Of a stretch of 35,186 nt of DNA, positions 25,018 to 32,407 are shown one piece after another (position 1 is the stretch's first letter; every line of letters starts with the position of its first letter). Source of the DNA: [Collinsella] massiliensis (GTDB taxonomy: Bacteria > Actinomycetota > Coriobacteriia > Coriobacteriales > Coriobacteriaceae); NCBI GenBank assembly GCA_000333815.1, contig CAPI01000123.1, positions 1-35,186 on the forward strand. The letters are read 5' to 3'. The notes under the pieces were generated by a model. The model was not told the origin of the DNA and searched no databases. It saw nothing but the letters and a program-made list of their open reading frames with translations. Position numbers and translations under genes: made by a program.

Positions 25018-26169
25018 ATGCGCTATCGCAAGCTGGGAAACACGGGGCTCGAGGTCAGCGAGATCGGGTTCGGCGGTGAGTGGGTCGACGGCACGCCGGA
25101 GGAGGCGCTCGCCATGGTGCGCACCGCGGACGAGGCGGGCATCAACATCCTCGACTGCTGGATGCCCGACCCCACGCGCCGGTCGAACCTGGGCGATGCG
25201 CTCGCCGAGCTCGGTGCGCGCGACCGGTGGGTCATCCAGGGGCACCTCGGGTCGACCTGGCAGGATGGCCAGTACGTGCGCACGCGCGACCTCGCGCACG
25301 TGAAGCCGGCGTTCGAGGACCTGCTCGCGCGCTTCCACACGAGCTACATGGACTTGGGCATGATCCATTACGTGGACAGCCCGGCGGAATACGAGGAGGC
25401 CACGTCCGGCCCGTTCATGGACTACGTGCGCGAGCTTCACGCGGCGGGTACCATTCGCCACATCGGCCTCTCCACGCACAACCCGAAGATCGCGAAGCGC
25501 GCCGCCTTAAACCCCGAGATCGAGATGATCCTCTTCTCGGTGAACCCCGCGTTCGACATGATGCCGGCGACCGAGAACCTCGACGACTACTTCGGCGAGG
25601 CGGGCGAGCAGTCCGCGCGCGACGGCATGACGCCCGAGCGCGCCGAGCTCTACGCGCTCTGCGAGGAGACGGGCACGGGCATCACGGTGATGAAAGGCTT
25701 CATGGGCGGCCGCCTCTTCGATGCCGCGCAGTCGCCGTTCGGCGTGGCACTCACGCCCGTGCAGTGCCTGGAGTACGCGCTCACGCGCCCGGCCGTGGCG
25801 AGCGTGATGGTGGGGTTCTCCGCGCCGGAGCACGTCGCGGACGCCGTCGCGTATGAGACGGCCACCCCGGAGGAACGCGATTACGCGCGCGTGCTCGCGG
25901 GGGCGCCGCGCCACGCCTATATCGGCCAGTGCACCTACTGCGGCCACTGCGCGCCCTGCCCCCAGGGCATCGACATCGCGAGCGTGAACAAGTTCTACGA
26001 CCTCGCGACGATGTACGACGAGGTGCCGGATTCCCTGCGCGAGCACTACCGCGCGCTGGGGACGACGGCGTCGGCGTGCGTCGCGTGCCGCGCGTGCGAG
26101 CGGCGCTGCCCCTTCGGCGTGGGTATCGCGGACAAGATGGCCGCCGCGGCCGAGCTCTTCGGCTGCTGA
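25018..26169 (+). CDS. Aldo/keto reductase-like protein with two [4Fe-4S] motifs
   Basis: 383 residues. An aldo/keto-reductase TIM barrel (1-290) carries KLGNTGLEVSEIGFGGEW at the start, NILDCWMPDP, VIQGHLGSTWQ and MDLGMIHYVD. It is followed by a ferredoxin-like tail with Cys305-308-311-314 and Cys354-357-360-364, spaced for two [4Fe-4S] clusters. Of the usual Asp-Tyr-Lys-His tetrad only Asp46 and His117 can be matched; Tyr is absent and the Lys position is Gln74. It is probably an oxidoreductase that couples barrel chemistry to electron transfer. The substrate is unknown. The ATG at 25018 follows GAAGGGGGCGGCG. Confidence 0.9.
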   Translation: MRYRKLGNTGLEVSEIGFGGEWVDGTPEEALAMVRTADEAGINILDCWMPDPTRRSNLGDALAELGARDRWVIQGHLGSTWQDGQYVRTRDLAHVKPAFEDLLARFHTSYMDLGMIHYVDSPAEYEEATSGPFMDYVRELHAAGTIRHIGLSTHNPKIAKRAALNPEIEMILFSVNPAFDMMPATENLDDYFGEAGEQSARDGMTPERAELYALCEETGTGITVMKGFMGGRLFDAAQSPFGVALTPVQCLEYALTRPAVASVMVGFSAPEHVADAVAYETATPEERDYARVLAGAPRHAYIGQCTYCGHCAPCPQGIDIASVNKFYDLATMYDEVPDSLREHYRALGTTASACVACRACERRCPFGVGIADKMAAAAELFGC

Positions 26170-26200
26170 TGATAAAAAGGTGTCAGACACCTTTTTATCA
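26170..26200. repeat. Palindromic repeat family A, copy 5
   Basis: 31 bp with perfect arms TGATAAAAAGGTG and CACCTTTTTATCA around TCAGA. It begins at the base after the reductase stop and is likely to serve as its terminator. It also faces the tRNA gene transcribed toward it. Confidence 0.88.
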
Positions 26201-26233
26201 GAAACGGGCTCGGAGGTGCGTCCCCCGAGCCCG
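26201..26233 (-). terminator. Terminator of tRNA-Thr
   Basis: Read on the minus strand, CGGGCTCGG and CCGAGCCCG (26225-26233 and 26205-26213) form a 9-bp stem followed by TTTC, just downstream of the tRNA 3' end. Confidence 0.75.
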
Positions 26234-26242
26234 CATGTGTCA

Positions 26243-26317
<75 letters not shown>

Positions 26318-26334
26318 GCTTTGAAGCGTGTCCT

Positions 26335-26363
26335 AGGATACTGAAACCGCCCGGCTGGCGCAA
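26335..26363 (-). promoter_or_regulatory. Promoter of tRNA-Thr
   Basis: On the minus strand, TTGCGC (26358-26363) and TATCCT (26335-26340) are separated by 17 bp. The -10 box ends 17 bp before the tRNA 5' end, the right distance for a short leader. Confidence 0.6.
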
Positions 26364-26403
26364 GGCGACTCACTGCGGGCGGGTGGGGTGGACGGCGCTG
26401 GCC

Positions 26404-26509
26404 GATGGGTTGGTTGGGGACGTGTTCCTTTCAACCCATTCGCGCGATTGCGGCGTCTCCCGCAGAATCCGAATGGGTTGATAGGAACACGTCCCCAACC
26501 AACCCATCC
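26404..26509. repeat. Inverted pair of family B repeats (REPIN-like)
   Basis: Copy 2 at 26404-26442 (ATGGGTTGGTTGGGGACGTG and onward) and copy 3 at 26470-26509 are reverse complements over about 39 bp with few differences. Each copy has its own ATGGGTTG/CAACCCAT stem. A pair of REP units in inverted orientation is the usual form of a REPIN. No RAYT transposase is in the window. Confidence 0.8.
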
Positions 26510-26528
26510 CACTTCGCCGAAATTCTCG

Positions 26529-26557
26529 CGTATCTTCGCCCGCGATGGGGGTATAGT
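26529..26557 (+). promoter_or_regulatory. Promoter region of candidate RNA copy 1
   Basis: TATAGT at 26552-26557 is a good -10 box. The stretch before it (TTCGCCCGCGATGGGGG) closely matches the one before copy 2 (TTCGCCTGCGGCGGGTG). There is no standard -35 hexamer, so the conserved upstream part may be bound by another factor. Confidence 0.5.
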
Positions 26558-26563
26558 ACGCAT

Positions 26564-26966
26564 ACACTTTTTTCTTCCGTAACCAGCTCCGCTTCGGGCG
26601 GGGCGCCGAGCACATCAGATACGAGTTCTAGCGAGTACGAGGTAACGGCATGCAGTGGAGTAAGGCCATCTAACAACTTAATAGCGCGTGATGTATGTGG
26701 TCCAGCAGTCCCTAGGCGGAGCTGTCTCTATTCGAGGAGCTGCGCCCCGGGTCCCTGCCCCCTGTCCCGTCTCGGCGTGGTCGTTCCTGCGCCGGGCGGA
26801 ACCGACAGGGCTGTCACCTTGATAACCGCATACACGCCAACCTCCCTTCGGCGGGGCGCGCCCGGCGCTGCCCCGTCCCGCGGCGAGCGCACCCCGAGTG
26901 CGCGACGACCTGCGGAAGCGAGCCCGCCGGGGCGATGACCTTGTGGGGAGGGCGGCGCGACCCATT
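26564..26966 (+). ncRNA. Candidate large structured RNA, copy 1
   Basis: A non-coding stretch that matches a second one at 28354-28745. Blocks shared exactly include 26609-26627 (19 nt), 26666-26686 (21 nt, containing CTAACAACTTAATAGCG) and 26708-26728 (21 nt, containing CCTAGGCGGAGCTG). They are followed by GGTCGTTCCTGCG at 26779, a CTTGA-AACCG-ATAC block at 26818 and hairpin loop CCCCGAG at 26892. Distances between blocks differ by only 0-2 nt between copies. A hairpin can be drawn at 26716-26747 (GGCG-AGCT-CTC paired with GAG-AGCT-CGCC). The true 3' end is unknown, and the transcript may run on to 27120. It is not assigned to any known RNA class. A mobile-element RNA of the GOLLD/ROOL kind is only an analogy. 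Confidence 0.65.
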
Positions 26967-27147
26967 CGTCCGGTGGCAGCGGCCACAAGGAACGAGCGCG
27001 GCGGCCGACGGGCCGCGCCGACGCACGAACGTCGGGCACCGGACGGGGAAAGTCGGCTGGGCACCCCCCATCGCGGGCGGTGCCGGCCGGCACACACGGC
27101 ACCAGCCGCACAACGACATCACGCGTTATCAACTAAGGGAGATTCGC

Positions 27148-28296
27148 ATGGACGAAGATGTTCCGACGCTCGAAGATCTGATTGAAGAACTGACGGCAAC
27201 GCCCGTCGAACCGACCGTCGAGCAGCTCGCATGGAAGGCAGAGCAAGAACGCATCGCGCGGGAGCAGAAGGCCCGCGAGGATGAGTTCAACCGGCTCCGC
27301 CGTCCCTACCACGATCGCGTCTTCAGCGCGTTCGCAGCGTTCGCCCGGATTCCGCTCGCGCACCTGGCAGGGGGCTCCGGACGCGTCGCGGAGGCGACCC
27401 GTGCGCGCATCGATGGCTACCTGAAGCGGTTCGGGCCGGGGCTCTGGGATCACTGGGGCAAGACGCTCGGCTCTGCTGCGTGCCTCATCACAGAGGACTA
27501 CTTCGACCTCGAGGAATACCAGCCCAAGCTCATGAAGCAAAAAGACGATGACGAGTTGAACATCGTGCCCTGGGAGCAGCCCTATGAGCCGCCGGCCGAG
27601 GGCTATTACCCTGACGATACCGCCATCGGAGCCGCGCCCGATGCGCCCGAGCGCGACGCCAAGATCAAGGAGGGCCTCGCCCGCATCATGCCCTGCATGA
27701 CCGAGCTCGTCGCCACGGCGATCGACGTGCTCGAGCTGCACGGCGTCGACACGCACCGCGCCGATGCTTACGAGCAGGCGCCGAGCTTCGGCGAGGGGTA
27801 CTACGCAAAGCCTCTCTACGCCGGCATGCTCAAGCTGCCCGCCGCCGCGCGGGAAGACGCCATCGACCGTTTCACGCTCATGGGCATGACGGAGGACGAG
27901 GCGCGCACGACGGTCTCCGTCCTGCTCGAGATCCCGTTCTGCGAGCTCGAGGCCGTCGTCTGGTTCTTCTACGACGACGAGGAACCCTACGGCTTCTCGA
28001 AAACGACCTTCATGCTCGATCTATCCGAGGGCGAGGGTAAGATCATCGACGGGATCGAGTTGTCTCGCCAGGAGCTCATCAACACGATTGACACCGTCGC
28101 CTCCGACACCGTCTGCCACATCAAGACGGCGCACGTGAGCGCAGACGATAGCCAGCCCATCGCTGCTGTCGTGCGCGACCTGGCGGCAGGCGCGCGCACC
28201 GACGATGAGTACGAGGCGCTGCTAGCCATAGGGACGTACAACAAGCTGCTCCACCCGCTCTCCATCATGGCCGACTACCGGATTCCGCGCTGCTGA
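27148..28296 (+). CDS. Unknown protein between the two candidate RNAs
   Basis: 382 residues, acidic, no signal peptide or membrane span. I do not recognise a family. Residues 1-50 are charged and helical (VEQLAWKAEQERIAREQKAR), and 52-100 contain FSAFAAFARIPLAHLAGGSG, which might be a DNA- or RNA-binding helical bundle. A variable acidic loop lies around 125-170. The C-terminal 120 residues are mixed alpha/beta (LDLSEGEGKIIDGIELSRQEL). The ATG at 27148 follows AAGGGAGATTCGC, and frames starting further upstream overlap the candidate RNA. It lies directly after RNA copy 1 and could be read from the same promoter or bind the RNA; both are inference. Confidence 0.75.
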   Translation: MDEDVPTLEDLIEELTATPVEPTVEQLAWKAEQERIAREQKAREDEFNRLRRPYHDRVFSAFAAFARIPLAHLAGGSGRVAEATRARIDGYLKRFGPGLWDHWGKTLGSAACLITEDYFDLEEYQPKLMKQKDDDELNIVPWEQPYEPPAEGYYPDDTAIGAAPDAPERDAKIKEGLARIMPCMTELVATAIDVLELHGVDTHRADAYEQAPSFGEGYYAKPLYAGMLKLPAAAREDAIDRFTLMGMTEDEARTTVSVLLEIPFCELEAVVWFFYDDEEPYGFSKTTFMLDLSEGEGKIIDGIELSRQELINTIDTVASDTVCHIKTAHVSADDSQPIAAVVRDLAAGARTDDEYEALLAIGTYNKLLHPLSIMADYRIPRC

Positions 28297-28318
28297 GCGA
28301 AAAAACTCAAAATTCCTG

Positions 28319-28347
28319 AGCACGTTCGCCTGCGGCGGGTGTATAGT
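28319..28347 (+). promoter_or_regulatory. Promoter region of candidate RNA copy 2
   Basis: TATAGT at 28342-28347, with the upstream block TTCGCCTGCGGCGGGTG shared with copy 1. The distance from the -10 box to the first conserved block is 47 nt here and 53 nt in copy 1. Confidence 0.5.
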
Positions 28348-28353
28348 GAAGCC

Positions 28354-28745
28354 CACCCGTTAAAGAGTTCTGTACCCACAGGCTCGCCGCCAAGCACATC
28401 AGATACGAGTTGTAGCACGTAAGAGGTAATGGCAAGCATGAGCAAGACCATCTAACAACTTAATAGCGTTGGTTGCACGTCGTGGTTCGTCCCTAGGCGG
28501 AGCTGTCTCGATTTGAGGCGTTTGCGCTTGCGGACGTTCCCAGCCCTGCCCCATCGGCGCGGTCGTTCCTGCGTCGTGGGCGCATGGGTCATGGTAGCTT
28601 GACAACCGTATACGCGCTGCTTTCCAGCGGCGTGGTTGCGCCTTGCGCGCAATCGCGCTCCCCGACGAGCGCGCCCCGAGCGCGCGATGACCCGGGGAAG
28701 AGAGCCCGGCATGGCGATGACCTCGCGGGGGAGCAGCGCGATTCC
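28354..28745 (+). ncRNA. Candidate large structured RNA, copy 2
   Basis: Counterpart of 26564-26966. Shared blocks are at 28393-28411, 28448-28468, 28489-28509, 28561-28573, 28598-28617 and around 28669-28733, where GATGACC occurs twice, as in copy 1 (once as GACGACC). The hairpin at 28669-28685 is GCGCG-CCCCGAG-CGCGC, against GCGCA-CCCCGAG-TGCGC in copy 1; this is a compensatory change that keeps the pair. The remaining sequence between blocks differs strongly, as expected for RNA structure rather than coding. The gap to the next gene (28746-28971) shows little similarity to copy 1. Confidence 0.65.
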
Positions 28746-28971
28746 ACATCCTGCACGGCATCTGAAAGGAGCGCGTGGGCAGCAGACGCAACCGCCCCGC
28801 CGCTGAGCACTCGATGTCGCGCAGGGAAACCACACGACGACCGCCAGCTCAAGGCGGTCAAACAAACACGTATCCATAACGCAGTCCTCCGTGCGCCCAC
28901 ACGCGGCGCACGGCCCCACCCTCGAGCACATCACGATGGAAACCACACGTATCAGACGGGAGAGGAACCAC

Positions 28972-29271
28972 ATGGCACACCCTACGGCGCAGCAAACCTT
29001 TTTCGATTCGAACCCTGAATACGCGACGCTCGTCTACGCGGCGCAGGACGCGCGGGCGGCACTCGGTATGGCGCTTTCCGGCGAACTCGACGCGCTGCTC
29101 GCGCATGAGGGAGGCGTCGAGTACGAGCGGTACGGCCGCCCGAGCGATGAGGAGATGCTCGCAACCTATCTTTCCTCCCTGCAGCGCGTCTGGGCGTATG
29201 AGGAGGAGCACCGCGAAGAGGTGCGCCGCTGCCAGGATCTATTCGGTTCCGAGACGTGCGTGGAGGCGTAG
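28972..29271 (+). CDS. Small acidic protein of unknown function
   Basis: 99 residues, acidic, predicted mostly helical, no membrane span. No family recognised. Residues 20-45 (LVYAAQDARAALGMALSGEL) and 60-85 (EEMLATYLSSLQRVWAYEEE) would form amphipathic helices. The ATG at 28972 follows GGGAGAGGAACC. It is the first gene after RNA copy 2 and its stop is one base before the next start, so the two are coupled. Confidence 0.7.
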   Translation: MAHPTAQQTFFDSNPEYATLVYAAQDARAALGMALSGELDALLAHEGGVEYERYGRPSDEEMLATYLSSLQRVWAYEEEHREEVRRCQDLFGSETCVEA

Positions 29272-29272
29272 C

Positions 29273-30196
29273 ATGAACACGCGAACTACCGTACTTGCCG
29301 GCCGCATCGACGCGGCGCTTGACAGCATGGTTCCGCCCGAACTGATCGCTGCCAGCCTCTCCGTCCTTGCGCGTGCCCCCTGGGAGCGCTACTGCGGAGA
29401 CGCGAAGGCGCGCCGCATGTGTCACCGCATCGCTACGTCGGGGATGACCGGGCTGTACCTCGAGAGCTATGGCGCGGAGCTGCCCGAATGGACAGGCGAT
29501 GTCGGCGGCATCGCGCGCCTCGCGATGATCCTCGACGACGCCGTCCGCCGCGCGCAGGATCACAACGCCCTCGTCGCCCTCACCGCGAGTCGGGAGGCGC
29601 TCGTAGACGGCCTGCTCGACCCGATCCGCAAGTACACGATGTGGAACAGCAAAGCCCGTGAGCAGAAAGAGACCGGCCAAGCGTCTGACGATACGGGCAG
29701 GGAGACATCTCGTTCGCAGCGCCGGCGCTCGCCCCGATACGATTTCGCTCACATGGCACGGAAGTACTGTGGCAACGACCTCAATGCTGCCGAAGCGCGT
29801 GCGCTGTTCTATGCCTTCTGCTTTTCCACGGCGGGCGACATCCTCGAAGCCGTCAGGTCGTCGCCTGAACTCTCCAAGGGCCCGGCAGCGCCGGACTTCA
29901 AGCAGTATTCCGCACGGGCGACCGGGGCGCTCGGGGAATCGCGCGACTGCTCTGCCGAGGTCATGTGCGAGCACTTCGCGAAGAAGCGAGCGTGTATCGA
30001 TGAGGCCTGCGAGGACGAGGACTATCCCTGGTGGGATGAGGATCCGGAGAGTCCCGAGGAACGCTTGCAGCGCTTGGCCCTGCCCCTGTTCTTCGAACCC
30101 CTGGCGCTTGCGAGGTGCTATGGAACCGGGGCAGCGTGTGCTCGCACACAGGCACGCCGCAATCCCACGCTCTCTGCCCGCCTCGCTGCCGCCTGA
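29273..30196 (+). CDS. Unknown protein, coupled to the small acidic gene
   Basis: 307 residues with no family I recognise. The N-terminal 125 residues look helical (VLAGRIDAALDSMVPPELI, GGIARLAMILDDAVRRAQD). Residues 126-152 are a hydrophilic Ser/Arg/Gln linker. The C-terminal half contains MARKYCGNDLNAAEARALFYAF and a Cys- and Asp/Glu-rich stretch (CEHFAKKRACIDEACEDEDY) that might bind a metal, followed by a basic Arg-rich end. It starts two bases after the upstream stop and precedes the ATPase gene by 51 bp. A partner role for the ATPase is possible from position only. Confidence 0.7.
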   Translation: MNTRTTVLAGRIDAALDSMVPPELIAASLSVLARAPWERYCGDAKARRMCHRIATSGMTGLYLESYGAELPEWTGDVGGIARLAMILDDAVRRAQDHNALVALTASREALVDGLLDPIRKYTMWNSKAREQKETGQASDDTGRETSRSQRRRSPRYDFAHMARKYCGNDLNAAEARALFYAFCFSTAGDILEAVRSSPELSKGPAAPDFKQYSARATGALGESRDCSAEVMCEHFAKKRACIDEACEDEDYPWWDEDPESPEERLQRLALPLFFEPLALARCYGTGAACARTQARRNPTLSARLAAA

Positions 30197-30247
30197 TGCA
30201 AGGGCGCGCCAGACCAAAACCAATACGTTTCAGAAGGGATGCTGCTC

Positions 30248-31654
30248 ATGTCCACGGACTTGCCGAACGTCATCGACCGCACCGCTTACCAGAGCCAGAC
30301 CATCGTCGGCCGCAACCGCACCATCGAGACCGACTCCTTCCAGACGGGCATCAACAACAACATGCTCGTCATCGGCCCATCAGGCGCGGGCAAGACGCGC
30401 CACGTGCTCAAGCCCAACCTGCTTCAGATGGGCTCGAGCTTCATCGTGCTCGACACCAAGGGCACGCTCTGCCGCGAGATGGGCACGATGCTCGCTGGTG
30501 CAGGCTATACGGTCGAGTGCCTCGACTTCGCGAACATCTGCGAAGAGCCGCGACCGCTTCCCGCCGGAGCCGCGCACGTGGGCTACAACCCGCTCTCGTT
30601 CATCCGTCGAGACTCCCACGGCCGCCCCAACCAGCAGGACATCCTCTCCATCGCTGTCGCACTCTGCCCTGTCGAGAACGGGAAGGAGCCGTTCTGGGAC
30701 CGCGCCGCGGCAAACCTCCTTGCCGCGCTCATCGCATACGTGATGGAAGAGCTGCCACGCGAGGAGCAGACGTTCGCTGCGCTGGTCGAGCTTGCCGAGC
30801 ACCTGAATGACGGTGCGACATTCCGCTTGCTCGATGACCTCGAGGTGAGCGACCCCGATAGCCTCGCATCCTCGCTGTACCTGCGCTACGCCTCCACGCG
30901 CGATGCCGAGAAGATGAACGCGAGCATCATCGGCATCATTGCCGAGAAGCTCATGTGCCTGGGGTTCGACGGGGCGCTCAGACTCTACACCGCCTCCCGC
31001 CAGGTCGATTTCGCCCGCTTCGGCCACGAGCGCCGCGCGCTCTTCGTGACCATGAGCGACATCGACCGCGCGCTCGATCCACTCACGAGCCTCTTCGTCG
31101 ACCAGGCCTTCAAGGCGCTCCTGCGCGAAGCGGACCGTTGCCCGGGCGGCCGCATGCCCGTTCCCGTACGGCTCTTCCTCGACGACTTCGCGAACCTCTA
31201 CATCAACAACATCGACGACCTGCTCGCCGTCGCACGCAGTCGAGAGATCTGGGTCACGCTGCTGCTGCAGTCTGTGAATCAGCTCGAGGCACGCTACGGC
31301 CGGTCGCGCGCCATGTCCATCATGGGCAACTGCGACGTGCAGCTCGCGTTGGGCTTCCAGGACCTCGACACGGCGCGTTGCTTCTCCGAGCGTGCGGATC
31401 GGATGCCGAAGACCCTGCTCGAGCTGCCCTCCGGTCGCGCCTGGCTCTTCGTACGCGGTCGGCGTGCCGAGGAAGTTGAGAGCTACCGCCTAGAGGAACA
31501 CCCGCGCTACGCAGAGCTCGTCACTGCGGCTGCCGCTCCGTTCGAGACGTCGGGGCAGAGGGCTCCGGAAGCAGCGCCCGCGCGTGAACCCGTCGATCCC
31601 GTTTCCATGGGGGAGGCGTGTTCGTTCACGCTCGACGAGGAAATTCCGTTCTAG
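30248..31654 (+). CDS. VirD4/TraG-like coupling ATPase without membrane domain
   Basis: 468 residues. Walker A GPSGAGKT at 43-50 is followed by KPNLLQMGSSFIVLDTKG, typical of conjugative coupling proteins. Walker B RLFLDDFAN is at 308-316 and the LLQSVNQLEARYG motif at 339-351. Normal VirD4/TraG proteins have one or two N-terminal membrane spans and are about 600 residues; this one starts only 42 residues before Walker A, so the membrane part is absent. I chose the ATG at 30248 over 30239 because AGAAGGG sits 9 bp upstream. It may be a soluble DNA pump or belong to a mobilisable element. No relaxase or T4SS channel gene is visible. Confidence 0.88.
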   Translation: MSTDLPNVIDRTAYQSQTIVGRNRTIETDSFQTGINNNMLVIGPSGAGKTRHVLKPNLLQMGSSFIVLDTKGTLCREMGTMLAGAGYTVECLDFANICEEPRPLPAGAAHVGYNPLSFIRRDSHGRPNQQDILSIAVALCPVENGKEPFWDRAAANLLAALIAYVMEELPREEQTFAALVELAEHLNDGATFRLLDDLEVSDPDSLASSLYLRYASTRDAEKMNASIIGIIAEKLMCLGFDGALRLYTASRQVDFARFGHERRALFVTMSDIDRALDPLTSLFVDQAFKALLREADRCPGGRMPVPVRLFLDDFANLYINNIDDLLAVARSREIWVTLLLQSVNQLEARYGRSRAMSIMGNCDVQLALGFQDLDTARCFSERADRMPKTLLELPSGRAWLFVRGRRAEEVESYRLEEHPRYAELVTAAAAPFETSGQRAPEAAPAREPVDPVSMGEACSFTLDEEIPF

Positions 31655-31714
31655 CCCCGCCCCAGCACCTGTCTAGTCTGTTCAAACCGTGTAGCCCAAG
31701 AGAGAGGAATCTTC

Positions 31715-32311
31715 ATGGAACAACGCATCATCAGTCCCCGCACCATGCGCGAGACGGCGCGCGGCATCGCGCTCACGAGTATCTACGACGAGATGCTCTC
31801 CCGCCGCGAGCTCTCCGTGACCGGAGCGATCGATGCCGCCATGGCGTTCGACATCTGCCAGCAGCTGCTCCAACTCGAGCACGATGACACCTCCGCCGAG
31901 GTCACGCTCTATGTGGCGAGTCCGGGCGGCAGCGTCTCCGCCGGCCTCGCCATCGTGGACACCATGCGCACCATCGCATGCCCCGTGCGCACCGTGTGCC
32001 TCGATACCGCCGCGTCCATGGGCGCGATTATCTTCGTTTCCGGTGACCGCCGCGAGATGTTCCCGCACGCCGAGCTCATGATCCACGACCCGCTCATCCA
32101 GAACGCCGGCGGCTCGGCGCTCTCCGTGCAGGAGACGAGCCGTCGCCTCATGGGGCTTCGCCGCACCCTCAGCCAGATTCTGGCTGACCGCAGCGGCCTT
32201 ACCGTCAAGCGCGTGCAGGCGCTCACTGCCAAGGACACCTTCCTCACTGCCGAGCGCGCCGTGGAGCTCGGCTTCGCCGACGCGATCGTCGAGCCGCGCA
32301 AGGCGGCATAG
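31715..32311 (+). CDS. ClpP-type serine protease
   Basis: 198 residues of ClpP fold. The oxyanion loop SPGGSVSAG is at 69-77. The nucleophile Ser101 is in AASMGA, His124 in LMIHDPL (usually MIHQP), and Asp174 in TAKDTF matches the last Asp of the ERDTERD stretch of E. coli ClpP, so the triad is complete. Such isolated ClpP paralogues occur in phages and other mobile elements, where they process capsid or partner proteins. Here it follows the ATPase gene by 60 bp. No ClpX or ClpA partner is present, and no capsid genes are visible. The ATG at 31715 follows AGAGAGGAATC. Confidence 0.9.
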   Translation: MEQRIISPRTMRETARGIALTSIYDEMLSRRELSVTGAIDAAMAFDICQQLLQLEHDDTSAEVTLYVASPGGSVSAGLAIVDTMRTIACPVRTVCLDTAASMGAIIFVSGDRREMFPHAELMIHDPLIQNAGGSALSVQETSRRLMGLRRTLSQILADRSGLTVKRVQALTAKDTFLTAERAVELGFADAIVEPRKAA

Positions 32312-32407
32312 AGGAGGGCGTGCCGGGTCGCGCCCGAGCAGCGTGCTTGCGCGCGTCCCGGCTTGTTTCGCCATTGCAGGTCGACGTCGAGAGGGAAGGA
32401 GACGCGC

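Noticed and set aside
26678-27132. Open frames on both strands within candidate RNA copy 1
   Set aside because: They are not conserved as proteins in copy 2. The two copies conserve blocks and spacing with insertions that ignore reading frame.
26564-28745. Known RNAs (RNase P RNA, tmRNA, 6S, group I or II intron) for the paired elements
   Set aside because: None of the conserved core motifs of these RNAs could be found, and the elements are duplicated next to accessory genes. A proper Rfam search is still the decisive test.
28399-28973. Open frames on both strands within candidate RNA copy 2
   Set aside because: Same reason as for copy 1. Arg/Ala-rich translations without domains, typical of high-GC non-coding DNA.
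30248-31654. Full conjugative system
   Set aside because: Only the coupling ATPase is seen. No relaxase, VirB4, channel or integrase gene is present in the window.
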